Source: Actinomycetota bacterium
GTDB lineage: Bacteria > Actinomycetota > Coriobacteriia > Anaerosomatales > JAUXNU01
Length of the DNA stretch: 34,058 bases
Direction: 5' to 3'
Assembly: GCA_030682655.1 (NCBI GenBank)
Contig: JAUXNU010000199.1
Location: forward strand, 1-34,058
In this document: in pieces, positions 15,215-23,507 of the stretch
Position numbering within the stretch: the stretch's first letter is position 1
Layout of the letters: each line of letters starts with the position of its first letter
The notes under the pieces: generated by a model
The model's input: the letters and a program-made list of their open reading frames with translations, nothing else
What the model was told of the DNA's origin: nothing
The model's database searches: none
Translations under genes and position numbers: made by a program

Positions 15215-15677
15215 ATGAAGACCTGTCCAACATGCGAGCGAGAATACCTCGACAGCTACGACAACTGTCCTTTCTGTGAGCGTGATCTCCTCCAATCGGT
15301 CGAACCGGTCGTGGACGGTAGACCGGAGCGTCGAACGCACATCAGTCCCACGGTCATAAGCCTTCGTTATGGCCTGTGGATCGTTGGTGGGCATCATCGT
15401 CTACCTCACACTCCAGCTCGTCTTCGCGAACCAAGCCCTGAGCGTGATGGGCTCCGCCGACCGCCAGTCCTGCTTCGTGAACCAGGCGACCGTCGAGCGC
15501 GCAGCGATGTTGTGGTCGGCAGACAACGATTCCGTTCTTCCTCCGGACGTCCGAATCATTCTGGGCGACTACCTGCTAGAACTCCCGTCCTGCCCTTCGG
15601 AAGGCACGTACACCTGGAGCAGGGACAGCGGCGACTACCGCTGTTCGATCCACGGTTCCCACCGCAATTCGAGGTAG
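15215..15677 (+). pseudogene. Zinc-ribbon / membrane / pilin-like protein with a one-base frameshift at about 15389
   Basis: Two frames combine into one protein of about 153 residues. The first begins MKTCPTCEREYLDSYDNCPFCERDL, a CPxC...CPxC zinc ribbon. It runs to ISLRYGLWIVGG, where dropping one G from the GGG at 15389-15391 leads into IIVYLTLQLVFANQAL and completes a membrane helix. The outer part (SCFVNQATVERAAMLW, then LGDYLLELPSCPSEGTYTW and YRCSIHG) resembles the C-terminal fold seen in some prepilin-like proteins. The start ATG at 15215 has no strong ribosome-binding site. It lies on the plus strand between yebC and ruvC, an odd place. The shift may be genuine decay or a base-calling error. 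The pilin likeness is pattern-based. Confidence 0.65.
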
Positions 15678-15697
15678 ACGCGGCCCCGGAACGAGTC

Positions 15698-15723
15698 GGA
15701 GCGCCCTGAAGACAGGGCGCTCC
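15698..15723 (+). terminator. Stem-loop after the zinc-ribbon/pilin-like gene
   Basis: A perfect 11-pair stem (GGAGCGCCCTG / CAGGGCGCTCC) with an AAGA loop lies 20 bases past the stop at 15677. It has no T-run. The position fits a terminator for this gene, and it would also face the yebC transcript on the other strand. Confidence 0.6.
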
Positions 15724-15882
15724 GATATCCCTGTGCGGGCGGGGGGCCACCCGCTTGGGAGCGACATCGGGCCATCATCGTCCGGACGACGTCGTCAAGC
15801 GGACGCCAAGAGGGCCGCATGGGTTCCAGTCGGACGGTGGCCTTCAGTGAGTTTCGCTCATCTTCGCTAATTCGTAAACAGC

Positions 15883-15905
15883 TCCTGGGGTGAACCCTCC
15901 CAGGA
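15883..15905 (-). terminator. Hairpin downstream of yebC
   Basis: TCCTGGG and CCCAGGA pair across a nine-base loop about 47 bases past the yebC stop. The minus strand then reads GCTGTTTACG, which is slightly T-rich. It may end or attenuate the pdxS-pdxT-yebC transcript before the ruv genes. The rest of 15724-15951 holds no convincing gene. Confidence 0.35.
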
Positions 15906-15951
15906 ATCAGTACGCAGGCATCCCACACGGAGAAGCAGGGAGGGTCGTCAC

Positions 15952-16704
15952 CTACTCGAAGGCGGCGGCTATCTCCTCGGTGAGCTCCATCGAATGGTAG
16001 ACGTTCTGGATGTCGTCATTGTCCTCGAGGGCATCAATCAGGCGCATGACCTTGCGTGCATCGACGAGCGACACCGCCGTCTCGTTGACGGGCTCCATCA
16101 CCAACTCCGCCCCCTTCACCGGTATGCCTGCAGCTTCAAGTGCGGCGTTGACGGCCATGACTTCTGCCGGCGCGGTCGAGACGATCCACTCGTCATCTCC
16201 CAGCTCCAAGTCCTCCCCGCCGGCGTCGGCAACGATGAGAATGAGTTCGTCCTCGTCAGGCGCGCCCGCGACATCCACCACTATCTGCCCCTTGCGCTCG
16301 AACTGAAAAGCGACCGATCCCGTCGCGCCCAGATTCCCACCCGCGCGCGTGAACGCGCTGCGCACGTCCGCAGCGGTACGATTGCGATTGTCGGTGAGAG
16401 CCTCGACGTAGATGGCTACCCCCGCCGGACCGTAGCCCTCGTAGACGACCTCCTCGTAGTTCGCACCCTCGCCCGCGCCAAACGCCTTCGCGATAGCGCT
16501 TTCGATCTTGTCTTTGGGCAGGGAGTACGATTTTGCCTTCGCGATCGCCGCGGCCAGCGGCGCATTGTTGTCCGGGCTGGGATCCCCACCGTCTTTCGCA
16601 GCGACGGTCACCATGCGAGCGAGCTTCGAGAACAGCGCGGACCGCTTCTTGTCCTGCGCGGCCTTGCGGTGCTTGGTCGTCGCCCATTTGGAATGTCCGG
16701 ACAT
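15952..16704 (-). CDS. yebC: YebC/PmpR-family protein
   Basis: This is a 250-residue member of the YebC/TACO1 family. It was long described as a transcriptional regulator of ruv and quorum genes and more recently linked to translation of difficult, proline-rich stretches. The N-terminus MSGHSKWATTKHRKAAQDKKRSALFSKL is diagnostic. YEGYGPAGVAIYVEALTDNRNRTAADVR and GSVAFQFERKG follow, and the C-terminal domain ends ALEDNDDIQNVYHSM. AAAGGGG precedes the ATG. It usually stands directly before ruvC; here a plus-strand gene is inserted between them. Confidence 0.97.
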   Translation of the reverse strand: MSGHSKWATTKHRKAAQDKKRSALFSKLARMVTVAAKDGGDPSPDNNAPLAAAIAKAKSYSLPKDKIESAIAKAFGAGEGANYEEVVYEGYGPAGVAIYVEALTDNRNRTAADVRSAFTRAGGNLGATGSVAFQFERKGQIVVDVAGAPDEDELILIVADAGGEDLELGDDEWIVSTAPAEVMAVNAALEAAGIPVKGAELVMEPVNETAVSLVDARKVMRLIDALEDNDDIQNVYHSMELTEEIAAAFE

Positions 16705-16779
16705 GCGGCTACCCCTTTCGCGCGAAGCACCGGATGCTCGCCAAGGACCGGCGGGCGTCCGTACGATCGCGACCTGCGA

Positions 16780-17358
16780 TCACGAGCCGACGACTTCGTC
16801 CGTGAAGTACCGGTGAACCCGTGGGTCGCCAGTGAGTTCTGGATGAAACACCGTGGCGAACATTCGACCTTCGCGGGCGGCCACGGTGACACCGTCGTGA
16901 CGGGCGAGCACATCCACTCCCTGTCCAACGCTCTCGATCCAGGGTGCCCGTATGAACACGCCTCTGAACTCTCCGTCAGGCAGATGTGCGACATCGAGAT
17001 CGACCTCGAACGACTCCACCTGGCGACCGAATGCGTTTCGGCGCACAACGACGTCCATGATCTCCAGGCCACTCTGCCCCGGCACGGCGTCGAGCACTTC
17101 CTTGGCCAGGATGATCGCTCCGGCGCATGTTCCCCACACGGCCATTCCGGCCCCAAGGTGCTGGCGGATGGGTTCGTAGAACCCGTAGGTCTCCATGAGC
17201 TTGCTGATGGCGGTGGACTCACCGCCGGGGACGATCAGCCCGCTCAAGTCTTCAAGCTGGTCGGGCAGTCTGACGGGGACCGCGGTGACGTCAATCGCCT
17301 CGAGCATCATGATGTGCTCGCGGAATGCACCTTGAAGTGCCAGAACGCCGATGCGCAC
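16780..17358 (-). CDS. pdxT: Pyridoxal 5'-phosphate synthase glutaminase subunit PdxT
   Basis: PdxT releases ammonia from glutamine and passes it to PdxS for one-step synthesis of pyridoxal 5'-phosphate. In the 192-residue form the class I glutaminase triad is Cys78 in WGTCAGAI, with His172 and Glu174 in VFHPELT. The oxyanion segment LIVPGGESTAI is also present. I start at the GTG at 17358, one base after the pdxS stop, which gives VRIGVLALQGAFREH, the normal N-terminus. The longer frame to 17454 overlaps pdxS. Confidence 0.97.
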   Translation of the reverse strand: MRIGVLALQGAFREHIMMLEAIDVTAVPVRLPDQLEDLSGLIVPGGESTAISKLMETYGFYEPIRQHLGAGMAVWGTCAGAIILAKEVLDAVPGQSGLEIMDVVVRRNAFGRQVESFEVDLDVAHLPDGEFRGVFIRAPWIESVGQGVDVLARHDGVTVAAREGRMFATVFHPELTGDPRVHRYFTDEVVGS

Positions 17359-17359
17359 C

Positions 17360-18256
17360 CTACCAGCCCCGTTCCTGCATCCGCTCGGCATCGGGAATCT
17401 CCGAGATGTTGATGCCCACCATCGCCTCGCCCAAGTCCCGCGAGACCTTGGCAATGATCTCTGGGTCCTCGAAGTGCGTAGTCGCTTCCACTATGGCCTT
17501 GGCGCGTTTGGCGGGGTCACCGCTCTTGAATATCCCGCTACCCACGAAGACGCCGTCGCAGCCGAGCTGCATCATCAAGGCGGCGTCTGACGGTGTGGCA
17601 ATGCCTCCTGCAGAGAAGTTCACGACGGGAAGCTTGCGGTTGTCGTGCACCCACTTCACGAGTTCGAACGGTGCCTGAAGGTCTTTTGCGGCCGCGAACA
17701 ACTGCTCTTCCCGAAGTCCCGCGACCCACGCGATCTCGTCTGTCACCGCACGCATGTGTCGCACCGCCTCGACCACGTTGCCGGTGCCGGGCTCGCCCTT
17801 CGTGCGAACCATCGCCGCGCCCTCAGCGATGCGCCGCAAGGCCTCTCCCAGATTCCGACACCCGCACACAAAGGGCACCGTGAAGTTCCACTTGTTGACG
17901 TGGTGCTCCTCGTCGACGGGAGTGAGAACCTCGGATTCATCGATGTAGTCGACGCCGAGAGACTCGAGGACCTGTGCCTCGACGAAATGTCCTATGCGGC
18001 ACTTGGCCATCACGGGGACGGACACCGAGCCCACGATCTCCTCGACCCGTGTCGGATCGGCCATCCGGGCCACTCCGCCAGCCGCACGGATGTCCGCGGG
18101 AACACGCTCGAGCGCCATGACGCCGACGGCGCCTGCGTCCTCGGCGATCTTCGCCTGCTCCGCATCGACGACATCCATGATGACGCCGCCTTTGAGCATC
18201 TCTGCAAGTCCGGTCTTGACCCTCAGCGTGCCGATCTCCTTGAAGTTCTCAGTCAC
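17360..18256 (-). CDS. pdxS: Pyridoxal 5'-phosphate synthase lyase subunit PdxS
   Basis: PdxS condenses ribose 5-phosphate, glyceraldehyde 3-phosphate and ammonia into pyridoxal 5'-phosphate, in a dodecamer coated by PdxT. The 298-residue protein matches the family end to end: [21 protein letters not shown], the substrate-binding Lys85 in [11 protein letters not shown], and [21 protein letters not shown] with GVFVGSGIF for phosphate binding. The start is a GTG at 18256. It leads the pdxS-pdxT pair, with yebC 75 bases further on. The DXP-dependent pdxA/pdxJ route is not seen here. Confidence 0.98.
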   Translation of the reverse strand: MTENFKEIGTLRVKTGLAEMLKGGVIMDVVDAEQAKIAEDAGAVGVMALERVPADIRAAGGVARMADPTRVEEIVGSVSVPVMAKCRIGHFVEAQVLESLGVDYIDESEVLTPVDEEHHVNKWNFTVPFVCGCRNLGEALRRIAEGAAMVRTKGEPGTGNVVEAVRHMRAVTDEIAWVAGLREEQLFAAAKDLQAPFELVKWVHDNRKLPVVNFSAGGIATPSDAALMMQLGCDGVFVGSGIFKSGDPAKRAKAIVEATTHFEDPEIIAKVSRDLGEAMVGINISEIPDAERMQERGW

Positions 18257-18400
18257 GAGCGCTCAAACCCCTTCAACCGCGATGGAATGGTGACATGCCA
18301 CGGATGCTTTGCGATGCGCGTGCAGCCTAGAGATTGTACCCATCGCCGTGCGACGCGGACAACCGCCGCGCCAGAGCACTACGGCGACGAACGATATGCG

Positions 18401-19480
18401 CTACTTCATCGAGATGTTCACATTGGTGGGGATGACCTGCATCCACGTGTTGCCCGCAGACAGCCGAATGGGGGCTCCATCGCGCGTGAAGAAGCGCGGA
18501 GGCGTCTTGCCGCCGGTCTTCCACACGCCATCATACCGCTGCCCATTTCGAAACACGCTGGCCCGATTCTCCCCTGACAGGGTGATATCGAGAGTCGCCG
18601 AACCGGCACTGTCATGACCGGCCGAAGATGTCTTGGCCCAGAGCACGACGACATTGCGCGCGGTCAGCTGCTTGCCCGTCTCGGCATCGGTGTGCGTTCG
18701 CCCGTTGTTCACCCGGGCATAGACATCTCGCTGGCTGTCATACGTCCAGACCGCGCGATTCGCATCCGAAAACGGCACGGTGATCTCGGTAATCGCCGCT
18801 GTCGTCTCGGTCTTCCTCCGCTCGAACATGAATGCCTCAACGCCTCCGGTGAGGGTCATCTTGCGTCGCTTCGCCTCTTCCCTGAGCTTGGCCATGTCCA
18901 AGAAGAGGTTGTGCGGGGCCGCCTTGGAGGTGCTGCGATAGTACGGGTAGGACACGCCGGCGTCCTCGCTCAGATTGTCTATGCCCGCCCTACGGATGCG
19001 CCCGTTGACTGTGGTGTTCGCTCCCGAGAAAGCAAAGAGCGCATTGTACTGCGGGACGATATGTAGGTCAGACAGACGAGCACTTCGAACCGGGCCGCGA
19101 ATGCCTTGCTGGTCCGAGTGGAAGATGCAGTTGAAGCGCGTGACGCCCCCCTCGACAAGCGACTCGTAGACCACGTCCGCCCGCTGCATCCCCGTCTGGG
19201 GTCGTGCCGCGGGGGAATTCTCGATCTTCACTGCGAACGGGCGCCTTCCCACCGTCTTCTCATCCGGTGCATCGAGTCCCGTCAGCGGCCATTTGAGCGG
19301 AGCCGGGGGCTTCTCGACAACGCGTTCGCTCGACGCAACGGGCCAGGCCGACGTGACCTCGACCGGTCCACCGTTGGACGAAGGAGAGAGGGCGTAGGCG
19401 ATTACCGCGCCGACAACCAGAACGAATGCCGCCATCGCAGAAATCACGGCGGCACGATGATTCTTCCAGAGTTCCTTCAC
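18401..19480 (-). CDS. DUF3048 (YerB-like) membrane-anchored protein
   Basis: This 359-residue protein belongs to the DUF3048 family, whose Bacillus member is the lipoprotein YerB; the function is unknown. After a short cytoplasmic part, a membrane helix (about 11-31) anchors an outer domain. Family stretches include FAVKIENSPAARPQTGMQRADVVYE, GGVTRFNCIFHSD, GPVRSARLSDLHIV and, in the C-terminal domain, GKTPPRFFTRDGAPIRLSAGNTWMQVIP. There is no lipobox Cys, so unlike YerB it is held by an uncleaved helix. The GTG at 19480 follows AGGGAGG. It lies alone between pdxS and the small plus-strand ORF. Confidence 0.93.
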   Translation of the reverse strand: MKELWKNHRAAVISAMAAFVLVVGAVIAYALSPSSNGGPVEVTSAWPVASSERVVEKPPAPLKWPLTGLDAPDEKTVGRRPFAVKIENSPAARPQTGMQRADVVYESLVEGGVTRFNCIFHSDQQGIRGPVRSARLSDLHIVPQYNALFAFSGANTTVNGRIRRAGIDNLSEDAGVSYPYYRSTSKAAPHNLFLDMAKLREEAKRRKMTLTGGVEAFMFERRKTETTAAITEITVPFSDANRAVWTYDSQRDVYARVNNGRTHTDAETGKQLTARNVVVLWAKTSSAGHDSAGSATLDITLSGENRASVFRNGQRYDGVWKTGGKTPPRFFTRDGAPIRLSAGNTWMQVIPTNVNISMK

Positions 19481-19604
19481 ACAGCCTCCCTTTGTTCACG
19501 CCGAAGTCTACGGCCCGCTATGGAGACGGGTCAACGCCGGTTTGCAGCCTTTGACGCCGAGCGGCTACAGTTAGGTCGTCAGTGCGACTGACTGCGAGGG
19601 ACAC

Positions 19605-19811
19605 ATGCCCTGCTACCTACTCCACACCATCGAGCAACCCGATCCGGGTGCCTACAGGGATCCCGACCTGAAGGACGTGGTCGGCTCCTTCCCCCAGCTC
19701 TTCTGCTCGCAGTGCACTCCGCCGCGCCCCTTGCTCGCAGGCGAGAGCGTCAAGTGTCTCGACCGCGAGGGGCCTTGTTGGAAGCCGCACGGCGAGGTCT
19801 GCGCACCCTAG
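19605..19811 (+). CDS. Small Cys-rich hypothetical protein
   Basis: I do not recognise this 68-residue ORF. It holds six Cys (3, 34, 37, 51, 58, 66), with CSQC and later CLDREGPC spacings suggestive of a small metal-binding or disulfide-linked fold, and no membrane helix. Support for coding: GAGGGAC five bases before the ATG, a plausible promoter upstream (TTGCAG, 18 bases, TACAGT), and a stop that shares CTAG with the convergent lgt stop, as at two other gene pairs here. Against: it is short, and a 92-codon frame lies opposite. It could be a species-specific zinc-binding peptide. Confidence 0.5.
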   Translation: MPCYLLHTIEQPDPGAYRDPDLKDVVGSFPQLFCSQCTPPRPLLAGESVKCLDREGPCWKPHGEVCAP

Positions 19812-20644
19812 TCGGAGCCCGAGGTCTTCGCCGGCTTCCCCGGCACTGCCGCCCCTCGCGTGTCTTCGGCGCGCAACGCACGCCAGATGAACCACACGCC
19901 AAGGACGACCAGCGGCGCACTCAGGAGTTGCCCCATCGTCAGGGGACCTAGAACGAGCCCGAGCTGGGCATCCGGCTCTCGCACGAACTCGACGAGAAGC
20001 CGAAACGATCCGTACATCAGCAACATCCAGCCGAAGATCGCCCCGGTGGGACGACGACGGCGTGCCATCACTGACAGAACGACGAACATCACAAGCCCCT
20101 CAAGCACAGCTTCGTACAGCTGCGACGGGTGTCGTGGGCTGGCGCCGGCTCCCGGGAACACCATAGCCCAGGACACGTCGGTCACTCGTCCCCACAGCTC
20201 ACCGTTAATGAAGTTCGCGAGCCTGCCAAAAAAGAAGCCGACTGGCGCTCCCACGGCAGCCATATCCGCGAGCCGTAGAAACGGCACGCCAACCCTGCGC
20301 GCGAAGAGGACTCCGGCGATGATGATACCGGCCAGCCCACCGTGGAAGGCCATACCTCCATCCCAGATCGCGAACACCCGGACGGGGTCGTCCAGGTAGT
20401 GGCGCCCACCATAGAAGAGAACGTAGCCGAGACGCCCTCCCAGGAGCACGCCGATCACGCAATAGAGCAACGCGTTCAAGACGTCGTCATCGGTCAGCCC
20501 GACTCCCCATTGCCGGCTGAGGCGCCTGAACAACAGCGCGGCCGCAATGAACCCCACAACGTATGCCAGTCCATACCAGTGCACATGCACCGGACCAAGA
20601 CGAAGAAGCACAGGATCTATGCTCGGATAGGTCAGGACGGCCAC
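19808..20644 (-). CDS. lgt: Prolipoprotein diacylglyceryl transferase
   Basis: Lgt attaches diacylglycerol from phosphatidylglycerol to the lipobox Cys of prelipoproteins, the first lipoprotein maturation step. The 278-residue polytopic membrane protein carries the signature GRLANFINGELWGR (about residues 140-153), the conserved His101 in GGMAFHGG, and YGSFRLLVEFVREPD near the C-terminus. The start is a GTG at 20644, two bases after the htpX stop, so the genes are coupled (lemA-htpX-lgt). A hydrophilic C-terminal tail of about 25 residues follows the last helix. Its stop codon shares CTAG with the convergent small ORF. A natural client is the PEBP lipoprotein at 10129-10743. Confidence 0.97.
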   Translation of the reverse strand: MAVLTYPSIDPVLLRLGPVHVHWYGLAYVVGFIAAALLFRRLSRQWGVGLTDDDVLNALLYCVIGVLLGGRLGYVLFYGGRHYLDDPVRVFAIWDGGMAFHGGLAGIIIAGVLFARRVGVPFLRLADMAAVGAPVGFFFGRLANFINGELWGRVTDVSWAMVFPGAGASPRHPSQLYEAVLEGLVMFVVLSVMARRRRPTGAIFGWMLLMYGSFRLLVEFVREPDAQLGLVLGPLTMGQLLSAPLVVLGVWFIWRALRAEDTRGAAVPGKPAKTSGSD

Positions 20645-20646
20645 TC

Positions 20647-21549
20647 TTACATCGCCTCGAGCCGCTTGATGCGATCTTCGATAGGCGGATGAGTGTCAAA
20701 GAGCGCGTTCAAGCCCCTTCCGCCCCGGTAGTCCTTGAGAGGGTTGTAGATATAGAGCGACTCAGTCGCCTTGTTCGCCACGCCAAGTCGATGAGTGTCG
20801 CCCGCGATCTTGCGCAGCGCACCCGCAAGTCCCTCGGGATAGCGCGTGATCAGGGCACCGTTCGCATCGGCCAAGTACTCCCGTTTGCGCGATATCGCCA
20901 TCTGGATCAGTGCAGCGAACAGCGGGGAGAGGATCAGAAGCGCAACGGCGACAAGTGCAAGAACCGCCTGGATCTGCCCGCCACCTTCGCTACTGCCACC
21001 ACGACGGCGTCCGCCGCCCCACCACCAGGAGCGGATCATCCACTCCGAAAGGAGGACGACCGTCCCCGCCATGACTGCGGCAAGCGTCTGCACGAGCGTG
21101 TCGTAGTTCTTGATATGCGACATCTCGTGCGCTATCACGCCCTCCAACTCCAGTCGATCGAGCTTCTCGACGAGGCCTCGCGTGACTGCGATCGCGGCAT
21201 GCTGAGGGTTGCGACCGGTCGCGAAAGCATTCGGCGCCTGGTCATCGATCACGTAGGCCTTGGGCACCGGGATGCCAGCAGCTATCGAGAGTCCCTCCAC
21301 GACGTTTACGAGATAGGGTTCCATCTCCCGATCCACAGGTCTGGCACGGCTGATCGATAGCACGATTCGGTCGGAGTACCAGTACGAACCCCACGTCATC
21401 GCGAACGCGACGACCACGGCTAGAACGAGACCACCGCTGCCCCAGTTCGACGCGTAGCCAAACGCCCAGCCCACCGCGAGGACGAGCGCCACGAACACGG
21501 CAACAAGCAACACGCTCTTGAACTTGTTCGAAGATATCTGGTCGTACAA
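20647..21549 (-). CDS. htpX: Membrane zinc metalloprotease HtpX (M48)
   Basis: HtpX degrades damaged membrane proteins. In the 300-residue form used here the zinc site is HEMSH (His141, Glu142, His145) with Glu224 in KREYLADANGA. Two N-terminal membrane helices precede the catalytic domain and two more follow it. A Gly/Arg-rich loop (GGGRRRGGSSEGGG) lies between. I start at the TTG at 21549, which has GGAGG eight bases upstream and gives YDQISSNKFKS, the usual N-terminus; the frame opens at 21567. It sits between lemA and lgt. The inactive M48 relative at 11262-12378 is its paralogue. Confidence 0.95.
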   Translation of the reverse strand: MYDQISSNKFKSVLLVAVFVALVLAVGWAFGYASNWGSGGLVLAVVVAFAMTWGSYWYSDRIVLSISRARPVDREMEPYLVNVVEGLSIAAGIPVPKAYVIDDQAPNAFATGRNPQHAAIAVTRGLVEKLDRLELEGVIAHEMSHIKNYDTLVQTLAAVMAGTVVLLSEWMIRSWWWGGGRRRGGSSEGGGQIQAVLALVAVALLILSPLFAALIQMAISRKREYLADANGALITRYPEGLAGALRKIAGDTHRLGVANKATESLYIYNPLKDYRGGRGLNALFDTHPPIEDRIKRLEAM

Positions 21550-21627
21550 CGTGTGCGCCTCCAACAATGACGTGCCGCGGTCCGCATGCGGACCGCGGCT
21601 ACGTATGACGAACCCGATTCCAGGAAC

Positions 21628-22191
21628 CTAGAACTGCACCTTGACCGGCTCTGCTGCGGCAGCCTCGATCTCGAAGTAGTCGCGAGCCGTGAAACCGAAC
21701 ATGCCGGCGATGAGATTCGCGGGGAACGACTGGATGGCTGTGTTGAAGCTCATCACCGAGTCGTTGTAGAACTGACGCGCATACGCGATCTTGCTCTCGG
21801 TGCCGGACAGCTCTTCCTGCAACATCTTGAAGTTCTCATTGGCCTTGAGCTCCGGGTACGCCTCGGCCACGGCAAACAGCGTCTTCAGGGTCGAGGTGAG
21901 CATGTTCTCTGCCTCACCTTGCGCCTTGACCGTGTCGGCCGACATGGCCATGTTCCGCGCCTGCGTGACCTTCTCAAACGTGCCGGACTCATGCGCGGCA
22001 TAGCCCTTGACCGTCTCCACGAGATTAGGGATCAGGTCATACCTCCTGCGCAACTGGACGTCGATCTGGGACCACGAGTTGTCGACGCGGTTCCGCAGTA
22101 CGACGAGCCGGTTGTACAGGGCGATCAGCGCACCTGCGATGACAAGCAGCAGCGCGAACACACCACCCACGCACACCACAGCGGCTCCCAT
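21628..22191 (-). CDS. lemA: LemA-family membrane protein
   Basis: This 187-residue protein has an N-terminal membrane helix (about residues 5-26) and a long helical bundle outside or inside the membrane. Family segments are [65 protein letters not shown] and [12 protein letters not shown]. LemA genes commonly sit beside htpX-type proteases, as here (78 bases upstream), and are thought to work with them in membrane stress, though the exact role is unclear. I use the ATG at 22191, with GAGGAGG upstream. The open frame extends to 22896, but that part is antisense to the rhomboid gene. Confidence 0.95.
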   Translation of the reverse strand: MGAAVVCVGGVFALLLVIAGALIALYNRLVVLRNRVDNSWSQIDVQLRRRYDLIPNLVETVKGYAAHESGTFEKVTQARNMAMSADTVKAQGEAENMLTSTLKTLFAVAEAYPELKANENFKMLQEELSGTESKIAYARQFYNDSVMSFNTAIQSFPANLIAGMFGFTARDYFEIEAAAAEPVKVQF

Positions 22192-22281
22192 TGATGCCTC
22201 CTCACGTCCCGGGGCGCGAACCTCCGGGTCCATTGAATAGCCCGCGTGCGTTACACTTGCCCGCACGATGATGGTATCAGA

Positions 22282-22983
22282 ATGGACAGCCGAGTGATTC
22301 CCCTCCGCGACGAGAACCCAACCCGTCGGTTCCCATGGGTGACCATGTTGATCATCGCACTGAACGCGGCAGCCTTCGTCTATGAGATGAGTCTCCCCGC
22401 CAAGGAGCTTCAGGTGCTGATCGATGCCTGGGCGCTGACGCCGGCGCGCTTCCTGGACGGCCCATGGAATCGCGTGACCTGGCTCCCGGTGCTCACATCG
22501 ATGTTCCTGCACGGCGGCTGGATACATCTTGGGGGCAACATGCTGTACCTCTGGATTTTCGGCAACAACATCGAAGACCGTCTGGGTACGCTTCGTTTCG
22601 TTGGCTTCTATCTGGCGACCGGCATCATCGCGACTCTCGGCCAGGTCGCCTATGCGCCTGCATCGACTGTGCCCCTTGTCGGTGCCAGCGGCGCTATTTC
22701 CGGCGTACTCGGCGCCTACCTCGTACTCTATCCTCGCGCCCGGGTACTTACGCTCATTCCGGTGTTCTTCATTCTGGAACTCATCGCCGTACCAGCCGTG
22801 TTCGTTATCGGCGTCTGGTTCCTGATGCAGCTCGCCCAAGGAGTGGGTTCGATCTCGCAGCAGGCGACCGCGGCAGGTGTGGCCTGGTGGGCACACATCG
22901 GAGGCTTCCTCGCCGGAGCGGTGTTGATACTCCCGGCAGCCTACGCCGATCGGAAGACTCCCCGATTCAAGACCTGGCGCTAG
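22282..22983 (+). CDS. Rhomboid-family intramembrane serine protease
   Basis: Rhomboids cut proteins inside the membrane. In the 233-residue form the catalytic Ser136 lies in [10 protein letters not shown] and His205 in [11 protein letters not shown]. The supporting [18 protein letters not shown] (His77, His82, Asn86) is complete. Six membrane helices are seen, as in the basic bacterial fold, and the N-terminus is the common [17 protein letters not shown] start at the ATG at 22282; the frame is open from 22246. It is divergent from lemA, and its stop shares CTAG with the convergent zinc-ribbon gene. Substrates are unknown. Confidence 0.94.
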   Translation: MDSRVIPLRDENPTRRFPWVTMLIIALNAAAFVYEMSLPAKELQVLIDAWALTPARFLDGPWNRVTWLPVLTSMFLHGGWIHLGGNMLYLWIFGNNIEDRLGTLRFVGFYLATGIIATLGQVAYAPASTVPLVGASGAISGVLGAYLVLYPRARVLTLIPVFFILELIAVPAVFVIGVWFLMQLAQGVGSISQQATAAGVAWWAHIGGFLAGAVLILPAAYADRKTPRFKTWR

Positions 22984-23363
22984 CGCGTGCGCCCGTCATC
23001 GTCACAGCCTATCTCTCTCAACATGTCGCTCACGTCAGTCACCTCGGCAAGTTGCTGACGGAAGTACTCGCAATAGGAGTCGATTCGCTCCTCGTCCGCG
23101 GTCTCGATCTCGATGTCCATGTCCCCGGCAAGGGCCATGATGCCGGCAAGCGGTGCGGCGCGGCCCCCTCCGTCCTCGGCCATCGCCTCGATCGCTGCCA
23201 TCAGGAAGCTCGGGACACGCACACTCACAGATATCTCCGCGCCGCACTCGGGGCAGGTGAAGACGACTTCGGCTTGCTCGGGTTCCCGGAGTACGACCGT
23301 ATCCACATCTTCGAGGGCGACCTCGACGGGACCGTCGACGGGGCATGTCACTACGAACTGCAT
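22980..23363 (-). CDS. Zinc-ribbon-type hypothetical protein (CpXC-like)
   Basis: This 127-residue soluble protein of unknown function resembles CpXC-like zinc-ribbon proteins. It begins [11 protein letters not shown] and has [12 protein letters not shown] about 30 residues later, so Cys7 with the later CPxC pair could form a metal site. The rest is acidic and helical, with single Cys residues in DSYCEYF and EIGCDDDG. I use the ATG at 23363 with GAGGAGG upstream, and TACAAT at 23401-23406 as a -10. The longer frame to 23522 overlaps azlC and lacks such support. It is convergent with the rhomboid gene, sharing stop bases. Confidence 0.7.
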   Translation of the reverse strand: MQFVVTCPVDGPVEVALEDVDTVVLREPEQAEVVFTCPECGAEISVSVRVPSFLMAAIEAMAEDGGGRAAPLAGIMALAGDMDIEIETADEERIDSYCEYFRQQLAEVTDVSDMLREIGCDDDGRTR

Positions 23364-23400
23364 CGTCCTCGCCTCCTCGGACGAATCCGACCCTGAGTAC

Positions 23401-23406
23401 ATTGTA
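23401..23406 (-). promoter_or_regulatory. Candidate -10 element of the zinc-ribbon gene
   Basis: TACAAT on the minus strand lies 37 bases upstream of the ATG at 23363, giving a leader of about 31 bases. It supports the shorter start chosen for that gene. No good -35 is visible. Confidence 0.4.
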
Positions 23407-23507
23407 CCGCGATGCGGAGCCGCACACCGCACTGTCTCGAACATGCACGCAAGAAACGCGCCACAATGTAGGTATCGGCACTGACTCGAGATTCTACCAG
23501 TGCTAGC

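Noticed and set aside
15635-15928. A 97-codon minus-strand frame between yebC and ruvC
   Set aside because: It runs through a strong terminator hairpin and the plus-strand gene, with no ribosome-binding site or domain.
15994-17412. A 472-codon plus-strand frame across yebC and pdxT
   Set aside because: It is antisense to two diagnostic housekeeping genes and its translation is rich in His, Arg and Asp without any domain.
21628-22896. Long N-terminal extension of lemA to 22896
   Set aside because: The extension is antisense to the rhomboid gene, and the true start at 22191 has a strong ribosome-binding site.
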